64,000 nt of DNA from assembly GCF_014644295.1 (NCBI RefSeq), contig NZ_BMKK01000009.1, positions 186,001-250,000 of the forward strand, written 5' to 3'. The notes beneath the pieces are model-generated. The model was not told the origin of the DNA. It made no database searches and saw only the letters and a list, made by a program, of their open reading frames with translations. Within the stretch, counting starts at the first letter, position 1, and the number at the start of each line of letters is the position of its first letter. Below are positions 41,421-49,594 of the stretch, piece after piece. Made by a program: the position numbers and the translations under genes. Origin of the DNA: Emticicia aquatilis. Its GTDB lineage: Bacteria > Bacteroidota > Bacteroidia > Cytophagales > Spirosomataceae.

Positions 41421-42695
41421 CTATTTTTGTTCTATGTTTTCATCGCCTTCTTTATAATCAAGGTAATATAAAACTAAATTAAACATTTCATCTTTTGTTC
41501 CCCAACCGTAGCCAATATCTCGTGGTGGGTTATAAGGATTTTCGGGATTTTCGGCAGTATTATCGTACGTACCTTCAACTATAAATGTTGAGCCTGCGGG
41601 AATTTTCAGTAACTTCTTAAACTGATAAGTCATTTGCCAATTAAAGTCCCAACTATCAATCTTTACTAAGTTTACCACCTCTCCGTCGGGCGTAATCACA
41701 AATGCTCGGAATGTTTTGCCTATTAAGTGCATGTGCGGAAGCACCGAAATCAACGACATTGATTTATCAATCTTTTTCGAGATAAAGAAAGTGGCTTTTT
41801 GTCCTGCTTTTATCAAAAATGGTTTGTTTGAAATATCATTTTCACGTAATGTAAAATTCCTTACCTCACGTTCGATTTTATCTTTAGCAAAATACAGTTG
41901 AATCTCCGATTGGTCGGTGTCAGGTACAGGCGAAGGTGCATAGTGCATATTCAGCAGAAAATCGGCGTTTGCATTCAGTTTTACCCCAGTACCTTTCGGG
42001 AAATTGATTTTGTCATTTCCTGGTACCCATCCATACAGAAACTCTTCTTTTAAAGCGGTCTTTTGAAACTCATAAACTTTTGGGTCAGTTTCTGATAAAC
42101 CATCTATGCCTCTGATATTGTTGGTTGTATCAACCATCAATCGGCTATGATGAACCACTTTTTTATTTCCTGCCGTAAATCCGATAGCTGTAATATATTC
42201 GTCTCTCGGTGTTTTACTTGGCAAACTAAAAAATCGAAAATCTTCTAAATTCTCTCCCGAAATTGGGTATGGTTTATTCATTTTCAAAACCAAATCAGGT
42301 TTTACTAACTCTGATTCTATTGACTGTTGTCTATTATCTGTTGACTTCAAAATACCCTCTTTCATTCCACCTTCAATCCAAAGTTTTATTTTGGTTATTT
42401 CGCCTACTGTCAGTCCTCGCTCGTTTAGGTAAGCTTGAAATTTACGGTCTGCGGGAAACGGTGGCATATAACGAGTTTCGGTTACCTTACCAATAAATTT
42501 GGCTCGTTTCACAACGTCTTCGTAGGTTATCAAATTAAATGGCCCAGATTTGTTGGGCTGGTGGCAAGGTGTGCAATTTTTGTGGATAATGGGAGCTATA
42601 TGCTCATGAAAGTTAACTTCTATCGCTTTTTGGGCATCAACAAGCACGGAATATAATATTCCTACCACAAAAAAAGTATATCGAAAATTTCTCAT
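41421..42695 (-). CDS. Cytochrome c / copper type II monooxygenase-like fusion
   Basis: The 424-residue protein has a signal peptide to about residue 22. A haem-c site C41-T-P-C44-H45 with Met77 (RYMPPF) is the likely axial ligand set. From about 130 it follows the peptidylglycine-monooxygenase-type two-copper fold: CuH ligands His182, His183 (KKVVHHSRL) and His251 (NMHYAPSP), CuM ligands His321, His323 (LPHMHLIG) and Met404 (KDEMFNL). Residues 118-125 (STDNRQQS) are encoded by a heptad repeat and look like a recent insert between the two domains. It probably hydroxylates an unknown substrate outside the cell membrane with electrons fed through the haem. Confidence 0.85.
   Translation of the reverse strand: MRNFRYTFFVVGILYSVLVDAQKAIEVNFHEHIAPIIHKNCTPCHQPNKSGPFNLITYEDVVKRAKFIGKVTETRYMPPFPADRKFQAYLNERGLTVGEITKIKLWIEGGMKEGILKSTDNRQQSIESELVKPDLVLKMNKPYPISGENLEDFRFFSLPSKTPRDEYITAIGFTAGNKKVVHHSRLMVDTTNNIRGIDGLSETDPKVYEFQKTALKEEFLYGWVPGNDKINFPKGTGVKLNANADFLLNMHYAPSPVPDTDQSEIQLYFAKDKIEREVRNFTLRENDISNKPFLIKAGQKATFFISKKIDKSMSLISVLPHMHLIGKTFRAFVITPDGEVVNLVKIDSWDFNWQMTYQFKKLLKIPAGSTFIVEGTYDNTAENPENPYNPPRDIGYGWGTKDEMFNLVLYYLDYKEGDENIEQK
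42319..42346. repeat. In-frame heptad repeat inside a gene
   Basis: Four perfect-period heptads, ATTGACT, GTTGTCT, ATTATCT and GTTGACT (42319-42346), lie inside the copper monooxygenase gene. Twenty-eight bases are not a multiple of 3, yet the gene frame stays open, so flanking bases must compensate. The encoded stretch (minus strand) is KSTDNRQQSIES-like, at the haem/copper domain junction. Confidence 0.85.
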
Positions 42696-42707
42696 AAATA
42701 TTTAAAC

Positions 42708-42741
42708 GAAAGAGCAGACCATTGTAGTAGTCTGCTCTTTC
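42708..42741 (-). terminator. Terminator of the first SusC/SusD operon
   Basis: A perfect 12-bp stem (GAAAGAGCAGAC / GTCTGCTCTTTC, loop 10) lies 30 bp after the lipoprotein stop. The trailing T tract is weak (GTTTAAATATTT), so termination efficiency is uncertain. Confidence 0.75.
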
Positions 42742-42770
42742 AAAATTATACAATTTGTAATCAAATCCAA

Positions 42771-43487
42771 TTATTTAACACTAAATGCTAATTGGCAGTT
42801 AGAGTTAGCTTCAGAAACTGAAGTTGGGTCAGCACAAATTGAATCTGGATTCCAAGTATTAAATACTTGACCATCTGTTGTGTAAAGAATCCACGTTAAA
42901 ACAAATGAATCAGAAGCAACAGCACCATAAGTAGCCGTTTCTGCTGGTCTCAACCAAGCATTTGTTGGACGAGGTCGTGCAGGGTTGCTAAATACGTTTA
43001 CCGAATTTACTTTGTCATACTTCACAGTAGCTGTTTTGTAAGCATCATAAATTTGTTGAGGCGTAATGCTGAACGCATTCCATTGACGGTTAGCTGCAGG
43101 TGCAGAGATTGTCGCAATCAATTTACCTTTACCATTTCCGCTCAAATCAGCAACTTTAGGGTTGCCATCTGGGTCATTGTATGACTCCAACATTCTTACG
43201 TAGATTTCGATTTTGTTTACAGTCAATTTATTATCTAAAGAAACCCAACGAGTTTTGAAATCAATTTTTGCTGAATTTTGAGCTGCTTTTGGGAAAGTTT
43301 TTGCGTTGTCAACTTCATAAGGTTGAGGTCTTGCGAGCAAATTTCCGTTGAAAGCGATACCATCAAATACCGTAAATGCGTGTACACCCGGTAAGAATGT
43401 TGGTAATGGGTTCAATGATTCATCTCTACATGCACTGATTGCAAATAGTAGAGCACTAACTATTGTCAAACTTAATATTTTTTTCAT
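42771..43487 (-). CDS. Lipoprotein in SusC/SusD operon
   Basis: The protein is 238 residues from the ATG at 43487, which gives a lipoprotein signal ending LLFAISAC (Cys20). The mature part is beta-rich with no recognised enzyme motif (GVHAFTVFDGIAFNGNLL, then VNKIEIYVRMLESYNDPDGN). As the third gene after susC and susD, it occupies the place of SusE/SusF-like surface glycan-binding lipoproteins, so a role in binding the same nutrient is the natural inference; the ligand is unknown. A 12-bp inverted repeat lies in the gap to susD. Confidence 0.8.
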   Translation of the reverse strand: MKKILSLTIVSALLFAISACRDESLNPLPTFLPGVHAFTVFDGIAFNGNLLARPQPYEVDNAKTFPKAAQNSAKIDFKTRWVSLDNKLTVNKIEIYVRMLESYNDPDGNPKVADLSGNGKGKLIATISAPAANRQWNAFSITPQQIYDAYKTATVKYDKVNSVNVFSNPARPRPTNAWLRPAETATYGAVASDSFVLTWILYTTDGQVFNTWNPDSICADPTSVSEANSNCQLAFSVK

Positions 43488-43528
43488 TTTAAGTACCGTT
43501 TTAAAGTTTTTAATGAGATTTTGATTTA

Positions 43529-43570
43529 AGATATGAGACATTCATACGCTTGGTATTTTGTCTCATATCT
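43529..43570. promoter_or_regulatory. Intra-operon hairpin between susD and lipoprotein gene
   Basis: AGATATGAGACA (43529-43540) and TGTCTCATATCT (43559-43570) form a perfect 12-bp stem with an 18-nt loop. No T run follows, so it is more likely an RNA-stability or processing element lowering or protecting the downstream message than a terminator. Confidence 0.55.
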
Positions 43571-43587
43571 AATACCTCACATCTATT

Positions 43588-45267
43588 TTAGAATTCCCAT
43601 TTGAGTTTAACTTTATCCCAGAATACAGGGTCTCTGTCAAAGATAACTTCAGTTAATTTTGGAGTTGCATTTGAGTTCAAAGTACCTTCTTGTGAAGGAT
43701 AAGGTAAACGCAATGCATACTGTCTTGGTGGCTTAATAATTGGATTATTAACTTGTGAAGGGAAACCAGTACGACGCATTGAGTTCCAGATTTCCATACC
43801 TTGTCCCCAAGATGAGAACCATAACTGTTTCGCTACAACGTTTAATTTTGCAGTATTTGACGGAGCTGCATCATACAATTTCAATTGAGCCGCTACATAA
43901 TCATTGATATAAGCTGCAGTAGGAGCAACAGCATTAGCTGCATCAACTTTAGCACCGAGAGCAACTACACGAGCGATATGCTCTCTAATAGCAGCTTCAA
44001 AAATAGCTTTAGCATCACCAGCAGCACCACCATCTAAGATAGCTTCGATTTGATAATACTTCATGTTATTGCTTGTAAGCAATGGCCAAATACCATTACC
44101 TGAACCTCTACCACCTGTCAATGCTCTTGGAGTCACGTTACGGCCACCAAAAAGACCACCAGCAGGATAACAACCAGGAGCTGTACGCAACGCACCATCT
44201 TGTGGCACACCCGTGTTATCTCCTCTGTCACGACCAAAGAAACCCGCAATGTATTTCAAATCAGCAGCACTTGGAGCAGAACCGAATACAGTAGCCCATT
44301 TTGCTAAGAAAGATGGTTTACGCACCAAGTAAGTACCACCGTAAGGAATTGTACCTCTATCAGTTGGGTTACTTGGGTCAAGAATCGTTTCTGTCTGACG
44401 GTAGAAATAATAATCCAAACGAGGGTCTTTGTTGAAAATCATCTCTTCCATTAATTGGTGTGCTGGATAAGCAAAACCGTTATCAGCTAAATAAGCTGAT
44501 TGGAACCAAGGATGACGACCTTCTGGAGAAGACGCAGTACTGAAGTTATAAGTAAAGTCGTCAGCAGGAGCCGTAATATAACCACCAGCAGCAATGGCAG
44601 CAGCTAATTCAGCATTACCGTTTGTACGTCCTTTTCTTGCGTTCAATAATAATTTAATCTTAACCGATTTTGCAAATCTAATCCATTTTGCAGCCGAACC
44701 ACCGTACATAAAGTCAGCAGATGCCGCTAATGGGTCAGCAGTAGTTTTAGAAAGATTAGCTACTGCCTCATCACATAATTTAATCAAAGCCTCATAAATA
44801 TCTGAGTCTTTATCAAATTTAGGAGTTGTAATTGCATTCTCTGCATTTCCTTTCCATGCTTCTGAATAAGGGCAGTCGCCGAAAGTATCAACAAAATTAC
44901 CCATTGCAAAAGCTTTCATCGCTTGTGCTACACCCAAATAGTGTGGGCTATTTGCACTTGCATTGATGATAGCCTCAACGTTATTCATATTGCGGTAAAA
45001 GCTATTCCAAGTACCGTTATATGATTGGTTGTTTAGGTCAAAATTATCAGAACTACTCAATAATCCTGCAAAACCCATAGCATTATCATTCACAGCAGTA
45101 ATAGCATTTACTACTGCACTTTCAGCAGTTGGTAATAAAAGCTTTGCCGATGCTACTGTTGGACTGTTCGGGTCTTTATTGATGTCCAAATCTGTTAAAT
45201 CACAAGCACTCAACAAACTGATTAAGCCTGTAGTAAGTGCTATCTTCGATATGTATTTTAATTTCAT
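43588..45267 (-). CDS. SusD/RagB-type nutrient-binding lipoprotein (SusD-like_2)
   Basis: The 559-residue lipoprotein (signal ending ISLLSAC, Cys22) begins its mature part DLTDLDINKDPNSPTVA, typical of the PF12771-type SusD-like group, with TPR-like helices and the ending WDKVKLKWEF. It sits on the cell surface as a lid over the SusC pore and binds the transported nutrient. In the operon it follows susC (159-bp gap with heptad repeat) and precedes the extra lipoprotein. This SusD subgroup is often associated with non-glycan or unknown substrates; no polysaccharide-degrading enzymes flank it. Confidence 0.95.
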   Translation of the reverse strand: MKLKYISKIALTTGLISLLSACDLTDLDINKDPNSPTVASAKLLLPTAESAVVNAITAVNDNAMGFAGLLSSSDNFDLNNQSYNGTWNSFYRNMNNVEAIINASANSPHYLGVAQAMKAFAMGNFVDTFGDCPYSEAWKGNAENAITTPKFDKDSDIYEALIKLCDEAVANLSKTTADPLAASADFMYGGSAAKWIRFAKSVKIKLLLNARKGRTNGNAELAAAIAAGGYITAPADDFTYNFSTASSPEGRHPWFQSAYLADNGFAYPAHQLMEEMIFNKDPRLDYYFYRQTETILDPSNPTDRGTIPYGGTYLVRKPSFLAKWATVFGSAPSAADLKYIAGFFGRDRGDNTGVPQDGALRTAPGCYPAGGLFGGRNVTPRALTGGRGSGNGIWPLLTSNNMKYYQIEAILDGGAAGDAKAIFEAAIREHIARVVALGAKVDAANAVAPTAAYINDYVAAQLKLYDAAPSNTAKLNVVAKQLWFSSWGQGMEIWNSMRRTGFPSQVNNPIIKPPRQYALRLPYPSQEGTLNSNATPKLTEVIFDRDPVFWDKVKLKWEF

Positions 45268-45285
45268 TTCTATTTACGATTTTTG

Positions 45286-45328
45286 GTTAGCTTATTAGCT
45301 GTTAGTTGTTAGCAATTAGCTATTAGTC
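45286..45328. repeat. Heptad repeat tract, clearest intergenic copy
   Basis: Units GTTAGCT, (T), ATTAGCT, GTTAGTT, GTTAGCA, ATTAGCT, ATTAGTC run from 45286 to 45328 between susC and susD, with one extra T after the first unit. All match RTTAGYW. It lies in the transcribed region of the operon. Confidence 0.9.
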
Positions 45329-45426
45329 ATAAAAACAATTATCTCTTCAAGCCTAACTATATTATTAAATTTGGCTTATATCATTTCTAACTAAACGCTT
45401 TACTTATATCTAAAAGCCCAAATAAA

Positions 45427-48400
45427 TTAGAACGATACTGATAAGTTAGCACCAAAACGACGAGTTGATGGAGCTGCACCTAAGTCGAAACCTTGGATGT
45501 TTGAATCAGCAAAGTTTGACAATACTTCTGGGTCGAAGTTCAAGCCTGTCAACATGTTTGGAGATTTAAACCACAAGTTTCTTCCTGATAACGAAACTCT
45601 CAAGCCACCAATAAATGGTAATGTTTTCTTCAAGAAAGCTTTAGGAACGTTGTATCCTAATGAAACTTCACGCAAACGAATGGTTGTAATATCATAGATG
45701 TTAGTTTCGTCAGCACCATAAGCACCGTATCCGTTTGAGAAGTGCGATTGGAACGCAGTCATTGGAATTGTGTTCTTAATAGTTTTACCTGACTCATCCA
45801 ACAATGGTTTGTATGTTTGAGGGTCACCTAAGATACCTGGAATTACACGCATACCTTCACGGTCTTCAGAGAATTTCAATTGACCTCTCAATAATAATGA
45901 AGCAGCAGTTGCTGAGAACATACTTCCACCAGCACGGTAATCCATCAATACTGACAAGTTAAATCCTTTGAAGCTAAATGTGTTTGTCCAACCAACAGTA
46001 AATTTAGGAGCAGGGTTTGCTAAGATTTGTGACGTTGGCTCTTGTAATGGTAAACCAGTAGTTGGGCTAATCAATACATTACCTTGGTCGTCACGAGCAT
46101 TACGTGAACCGTAAATCATACCATAAGGGAAACCATTGCGGTGCATTGTACCAGTAGAAGAAAGACCTGTACCACCTAAGAATAACTCACCTGATGGACC
46201 TGCATCAACAACTTCTGAACGAAGACGAGTGTAAGCAATGAAAGAGTTCCAAGTGAAGCCATTGTTTAATTTAACAGGTACTAAGTTCAAGCCTAATTCC
46301 CAACCTCTGTTGATGATTTTACCTGCGTTAGTTGCTTTGAAGTCAAAACCTGATGATGTTGGGATACGAGCCGTTACAATCAAGTCAGTTGAAACACGAT
46401 TGAAGTAAGCAAGGTCAACACCAATTCTGTTTTTGAAGAATTGTAATTCTGTACCAATTTCATACTCAGTAGTAAACTCTGGTTTCAAGTTAGCGTTGCT
46501 AAGCGTAGATGGTAGTCTCGTAGCAGAAATCGGAGCAGCATTGTAGTATTGTACTGCAAAGTTATATGAAGTAAATACTTGATATGGGTCTGCATCTTTA
46601 CCAACTTTCGCAACGTTTGCACGGATTTTACCAAAGCTCAAAATATTTGTTGGTAATTTAAACGCTTCAGTGAAGATGAATGAACCACTTACTGATGGGT
46701 AGAAATAGCTATTATTAGCAGCTGGTAATGTAGAAGAGTGGTCATTACGGATAGTTGCTGTCAAGAAAGCATAGTTGTTATACGATGCACCGTATTCAGC
46801 AAAGAAACCATAAAGACGACGTTTGCTTTGGAATTCTGAAGCAAATTGAGTGTTTGTACCACCCAAAATCAACAAGTTAGGGTCAATGATTGTTTGTCCT
46901 AATAAGCTACTGATATTTCTGTAACGTTGGTTAGCATTGAAACCAGCTAATAAACGCATGTTGATTTTCTCACTGATATCTTTGTTGGCTGATGCTAAGA
47001 AAGTGAAATCTAATTCTGTATTAGTAATGTCACGACGAGTAACCTGACCTAATGGAACTGAGTTACCACCTGGACGATAAACCTCTCTACGAGTTTCGTC
47101 ATACGTATTGATACCACCTTTAGCTGTTAAGTTCAACCAAGGAGCTACATCATAAGTCAAAGCCATGTTACCAAATACACGATTTACCTTACTTGTATAA
47201 GTATTGTATTTAGCTGTCCAAAGTGGGTTGTCTAATGCACGATAGAATACGTTTGCACCAGTTACTGGGTTTTCGAATGGAAGACCATTCAAATCGAAGT
47301 TACGTGGTAAGTAGAACAAACGAGAGTAGATTGAACCAGAAGCAGCCAAACCACCGTAGTCAGCAAAATAACCAGCACCCGATTGTGGTGAGTTTTGGTT
47401 GGTGCTTACGTAGTTAACGTTACCGCTCAAATTTAATTTATTAGCCAAAGTAGCGTTTCCACCGAAGTTCAAAGTAGTACGGTCAGCACCTGAGTTTGGA
47501 ATGATACCTTGGTTAGTCATACGTGAAGCACCTGCACTGATAGTAGTTTTATCGCCAGTTGAGCTGATGTTAAAGCTATTTTCGATTACATGACCACGTT
47601 TGAAGAATCCACCAATAATATCATAAGGCTTCAATTCATAAGGAACAGCATTTCCGTTTGCATCTAATAATTCAGGGAAAGCTGATTTATAACGAGCCGC
47701 ACCATAAGCAACACCAACAATTGGGTTTGGTACAAATCCAGCTGCATAATTACCATCAATAATTTTTGAATAACGCTCAAAACCTAAAGCTTGGTTAACA
47801 CGGTCAACCTCAGCAGGGAATACAGAACCCCAGTTACCGATGAATCCACCATTGTAAGTTTGGTTAGAACCTTGAGTGTATGTATTTTGGTAATCTGGAA
47901 CGGTAGAGATTTTTTCAGTAGAATATGAAGAGTTATAAGTTACTTCTAAACCTTTCTTAGCATTTTTGCTACCAGCTTTAGTCGTGATTACAACCACACC
48001 GTTAGCAGCACGTGAACCATAAAGAGCAGATGCCGCAGCACCTTTCAAGATAGTCATTGACTCTACGTTGTTAGGGTCAATATCATAAGCACGGTTCGAA
48101 GTTACTGTATTTTGGTTAAAACCATCAGTAGCATTTACCGAGTTATCGAAAGGAATACCATCCACAACGAATAATGGTTGGTTATTTCCAGTAAATGAGT
48201 TTGCACCACGAATCGTGATACGAGTTGCTTGACCTGGAGCACCACCACCCGAAATAATGTTTACACCTGGTACTTTACCATTCAAGGCACGCAAAGCATC
48301 TGGCTCCGAACGTTGTTGAAGAGACTCTGCGTTTACGTTAGATACCGCATAAGCCAAAGCTTTTTTCTCACGTTGGATACCGATAGCCGTTACAACAACT

Positions 48401-48708
48401 TCAGATAATTGTTTTGTGTCAGCACCTAACGAGATGTTTACAACTGACTGGCTTCCAAGTTTTACTTCTTGGGTGTTCATACCCACAAAACTGAACACTA
48501 ATGTACTTCCTGAGGCAGCTTCAATAGAGTAATTACCCTCTATGTCAGTCTGTGACCCTTTTGAAGTACCTTTTACTTGTACCGTTACACCCGGCAATCC
48601 TGAGCCATCATCCGATGACGTTACTTTACCAGTTATCTTCTTGCCTTGTGCCATTACAGCAAAAGACATGATGACACCCAGCAAACTAAGAAGTAGATTC
48701 TTCTTCAT
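45427..48708 (-). CDS. SusC/RagA-type TonB-linked outer-membrane transporter (1)
   Basis: The protein is 1093 residues from the ATG at 48708 (another ATG two codons up at 48714; the second matches the start of the paralogue). Signal peptide to about 21, then a carboxypeptidase-regulatory domain at 24-105 (KITGKVTSSDDGSGLPGVTV), a plug domain about 115-240 (PDALRALNGKVPGVNI, FVVDGIPF, AASALYGSRAANGVVVITTK) and a C-terminal beta-barrel ending TRRFGANLSVSF. It moves a large nutrient across the outer membrane using TonB energy. The first 60 residues are nearly identical to the second SusC (51056). Promoter-like TATTTTTG lies 42 bp upstream. Confidence 0.97.
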   Translation of the reverse strand: MKKNLLLSLLGVIMSFAVMAQGKKITGKVTSSDDGSGLPGVTVQVKGTSKGSQTDIEGNYSIEAASGSTLVFSFVGMNTQEVKLGSQSVVNISLGADTKQLSEVVVTAIGIQREKKALAYAVSNVNAESLQQRSEPDALRALNGKVPGVNIISGGGAPGQATRITIRGANSFTGNNQPLFVVDGIPFDNSVNATDGFNQNTVTSNRAYDIDPNNVESMTILKGAAASALYGSRAANGVVVITTKAGSKNAKKGLEVTYNSSYSTEKISTVPDYQNTYTQGSNQTYNGGFIGNWGSVFPAEVDRVNQALGFERYSKIIDGNYAAGFVPNPIVGVAYGAARYKSAFPELLDANGNAVPYELKPYDIIGGFFKRGHVIENSFNISSTGDKTTISAGASRMTNQGIIPNSGADRTTLNFGGNATLANKLNLSGNVNYVSTNQNSPQSGAGYFADYGGLAASGSIYSRLFYLPRNFDLNGLPFENPVTGANVFYRALDNPLWTAKYNTYTSKVNRVFGNMALTYDVAPWLNLTAKGGINTYDETRREVYRPGGNSVPLGQVTRRDITNTELDFTFLASANKDISEKINMRLLAGFNANQRYRNISSLLGQTIIDPNLLILGGTNTQFASEFQSKRRLYGFFAEYGASYNNYAFLTATIRNDHSSTLPAANNSYFYPSVSGSFIFTEAFKLPTNILSFGKIRANVAKVGKDADPYQVFTSYNFAVQYYNAAPISATRLPSTLSNANLKPEFTTEYEIGTELQFFKNRIGVDLAYFNRVSTDLIVTARIPTSSGFDFKATNAGKIINRGWELGLNLVPVKLNNGFTWNSFIAYTRLRSEVVDAGPSGELFLGGTGLSSTGTMHRNGFPYGMIYGSRNARDDQGNVLISPTTGLPLQEPTSQILANPAPKFTVGWTNTFSFKGFNLSVLMDYRAGGSMFSATAASLLLRGQLKFSEDREGMRVIPGILGDPQTYKPLLDESGKTIKNTIPMTAFQSHFSNGYGAYGADETNIYDITTIRLREVSLGYNVPKAFLKKTLPFIGGLRVSLSGRNLWFKSPNMLTGLNFDPEVLSNFADSNIQGFDLGAAPSTRRFGANLSVSF

Positions 48709-48749
48709 GTACATTTTAGTTTAGGTTATTAAATGATAATTAACTGTTA

Positions 48750-48757
48750 CAAAAATA
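48750..48757 (-). promoter_or_regulatory. Putative -7 element (TATTTTTG) for susC 1
   Basis: Minus-strand TATTTTTG matches TAnnTTTG. The block TTTAAAATAAGTATTTTTGT around it reappears with small changes upstream of the second susC, supporting a shared promoter. Confidence 0.6.
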
Positions 48758-49537
48758 CTTATTTTAAATAGAGAATAAAACAGTACTCGTGTAGTTTCTT
48801 GAATTAAACATATAACAATTTTCAGAAACGGCGAAATAAATTTAGTATTTTTCAGAACATTCTTAATATAGTTAATTTTATTATAAAATAAATACAATAC
48901 TTATCATATATTTCACAATTTATCCAATACCCCAAATATATTTTGGCATATACCTTATAATACCTAATTTTTATACGAGTCATAATGTCAAAATTAAGTA
49001 CTTTTACTCAAATCTATATAAGCACAAAAATTCTTAGAAAAATACAATTAAAAAAAGTTTCAAATTAGTATGCAAAACGACTATTATATAATATTATTTC
49101 GACAAAACTACTTTTTCCATATATATCATTTTAAAAAAAATAGACAATACTAAGGTAATATTCTGTACGTATAGATAAGCAATCATAAAATACTTCAAGA
49201 TTAGTCTTTGATTTTTCGGACAAATACCTAAATTGTACTTTTCTAAGATTCACCAAAACCTTCCCTTAGTCAATAGCACCTATTTTGGAGGCTCTTTTAG
49301 GAGAAAATGATTAGACTAAAAACGACATTTTTATAGCCTGTTAAAATCTAAAAAATGCGTTCCTGATTATCTAAATGCGTTTCTTAGTATTTTATAATAT
49401 GGTATTATTTTATCTTTTCAAAATGGTTTAATGTGCGAAAAGTATTATTTTTTTATTTCATTATTGAAAACTTTAATTTGTACTATTTCTAAAGACGTTT
49501 TTGTGATTATAGGTAAAAAGACTCGCTTAAAAACAAA
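48758..49537. other. Long AT-rich region upstream of susC 1, no gene seen
   Basis: About 780 bp between the susC 1 promoter and the terminator of susD 2 contains no credible coding frame on either strand. Structure seen: a direct repeat, ATCTAAA(AA)ATGCGTTCCT at 49346-49364 and ATCTAAATGCGTTTCT at 49369-49384, period about 22 bp; and a short TTAGTC...GACTAA pair near 49266-49318. An unannotated small RNA or a distal regulator site is possible. Confidence 0.5.
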
Positions 49538-49568
49538 AAAACGCCGTATGAGCTTCATACGACGTTTT
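49538..49568 (-). terminator. Terminator of the second SusC/SusD operon
   Basis: AAAACGcCGTATGA pairs with TCATACGaCGTTTT (one internal mismatch, 3-nt loop) with T-rich sequence after it on the minus strand, 27 bp downstream of the susD 2 stop. Confidence 0.85.
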
Positions 49569-49594
49569 AAAACGAATTTTATTTACAATTCCTA

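Noticed and set aside
45286-45328. CRISPR or phage attachment site at the heptad tract
   Set aside because: Units are 7 bp without spacers, and no integrase or tRNA is near.
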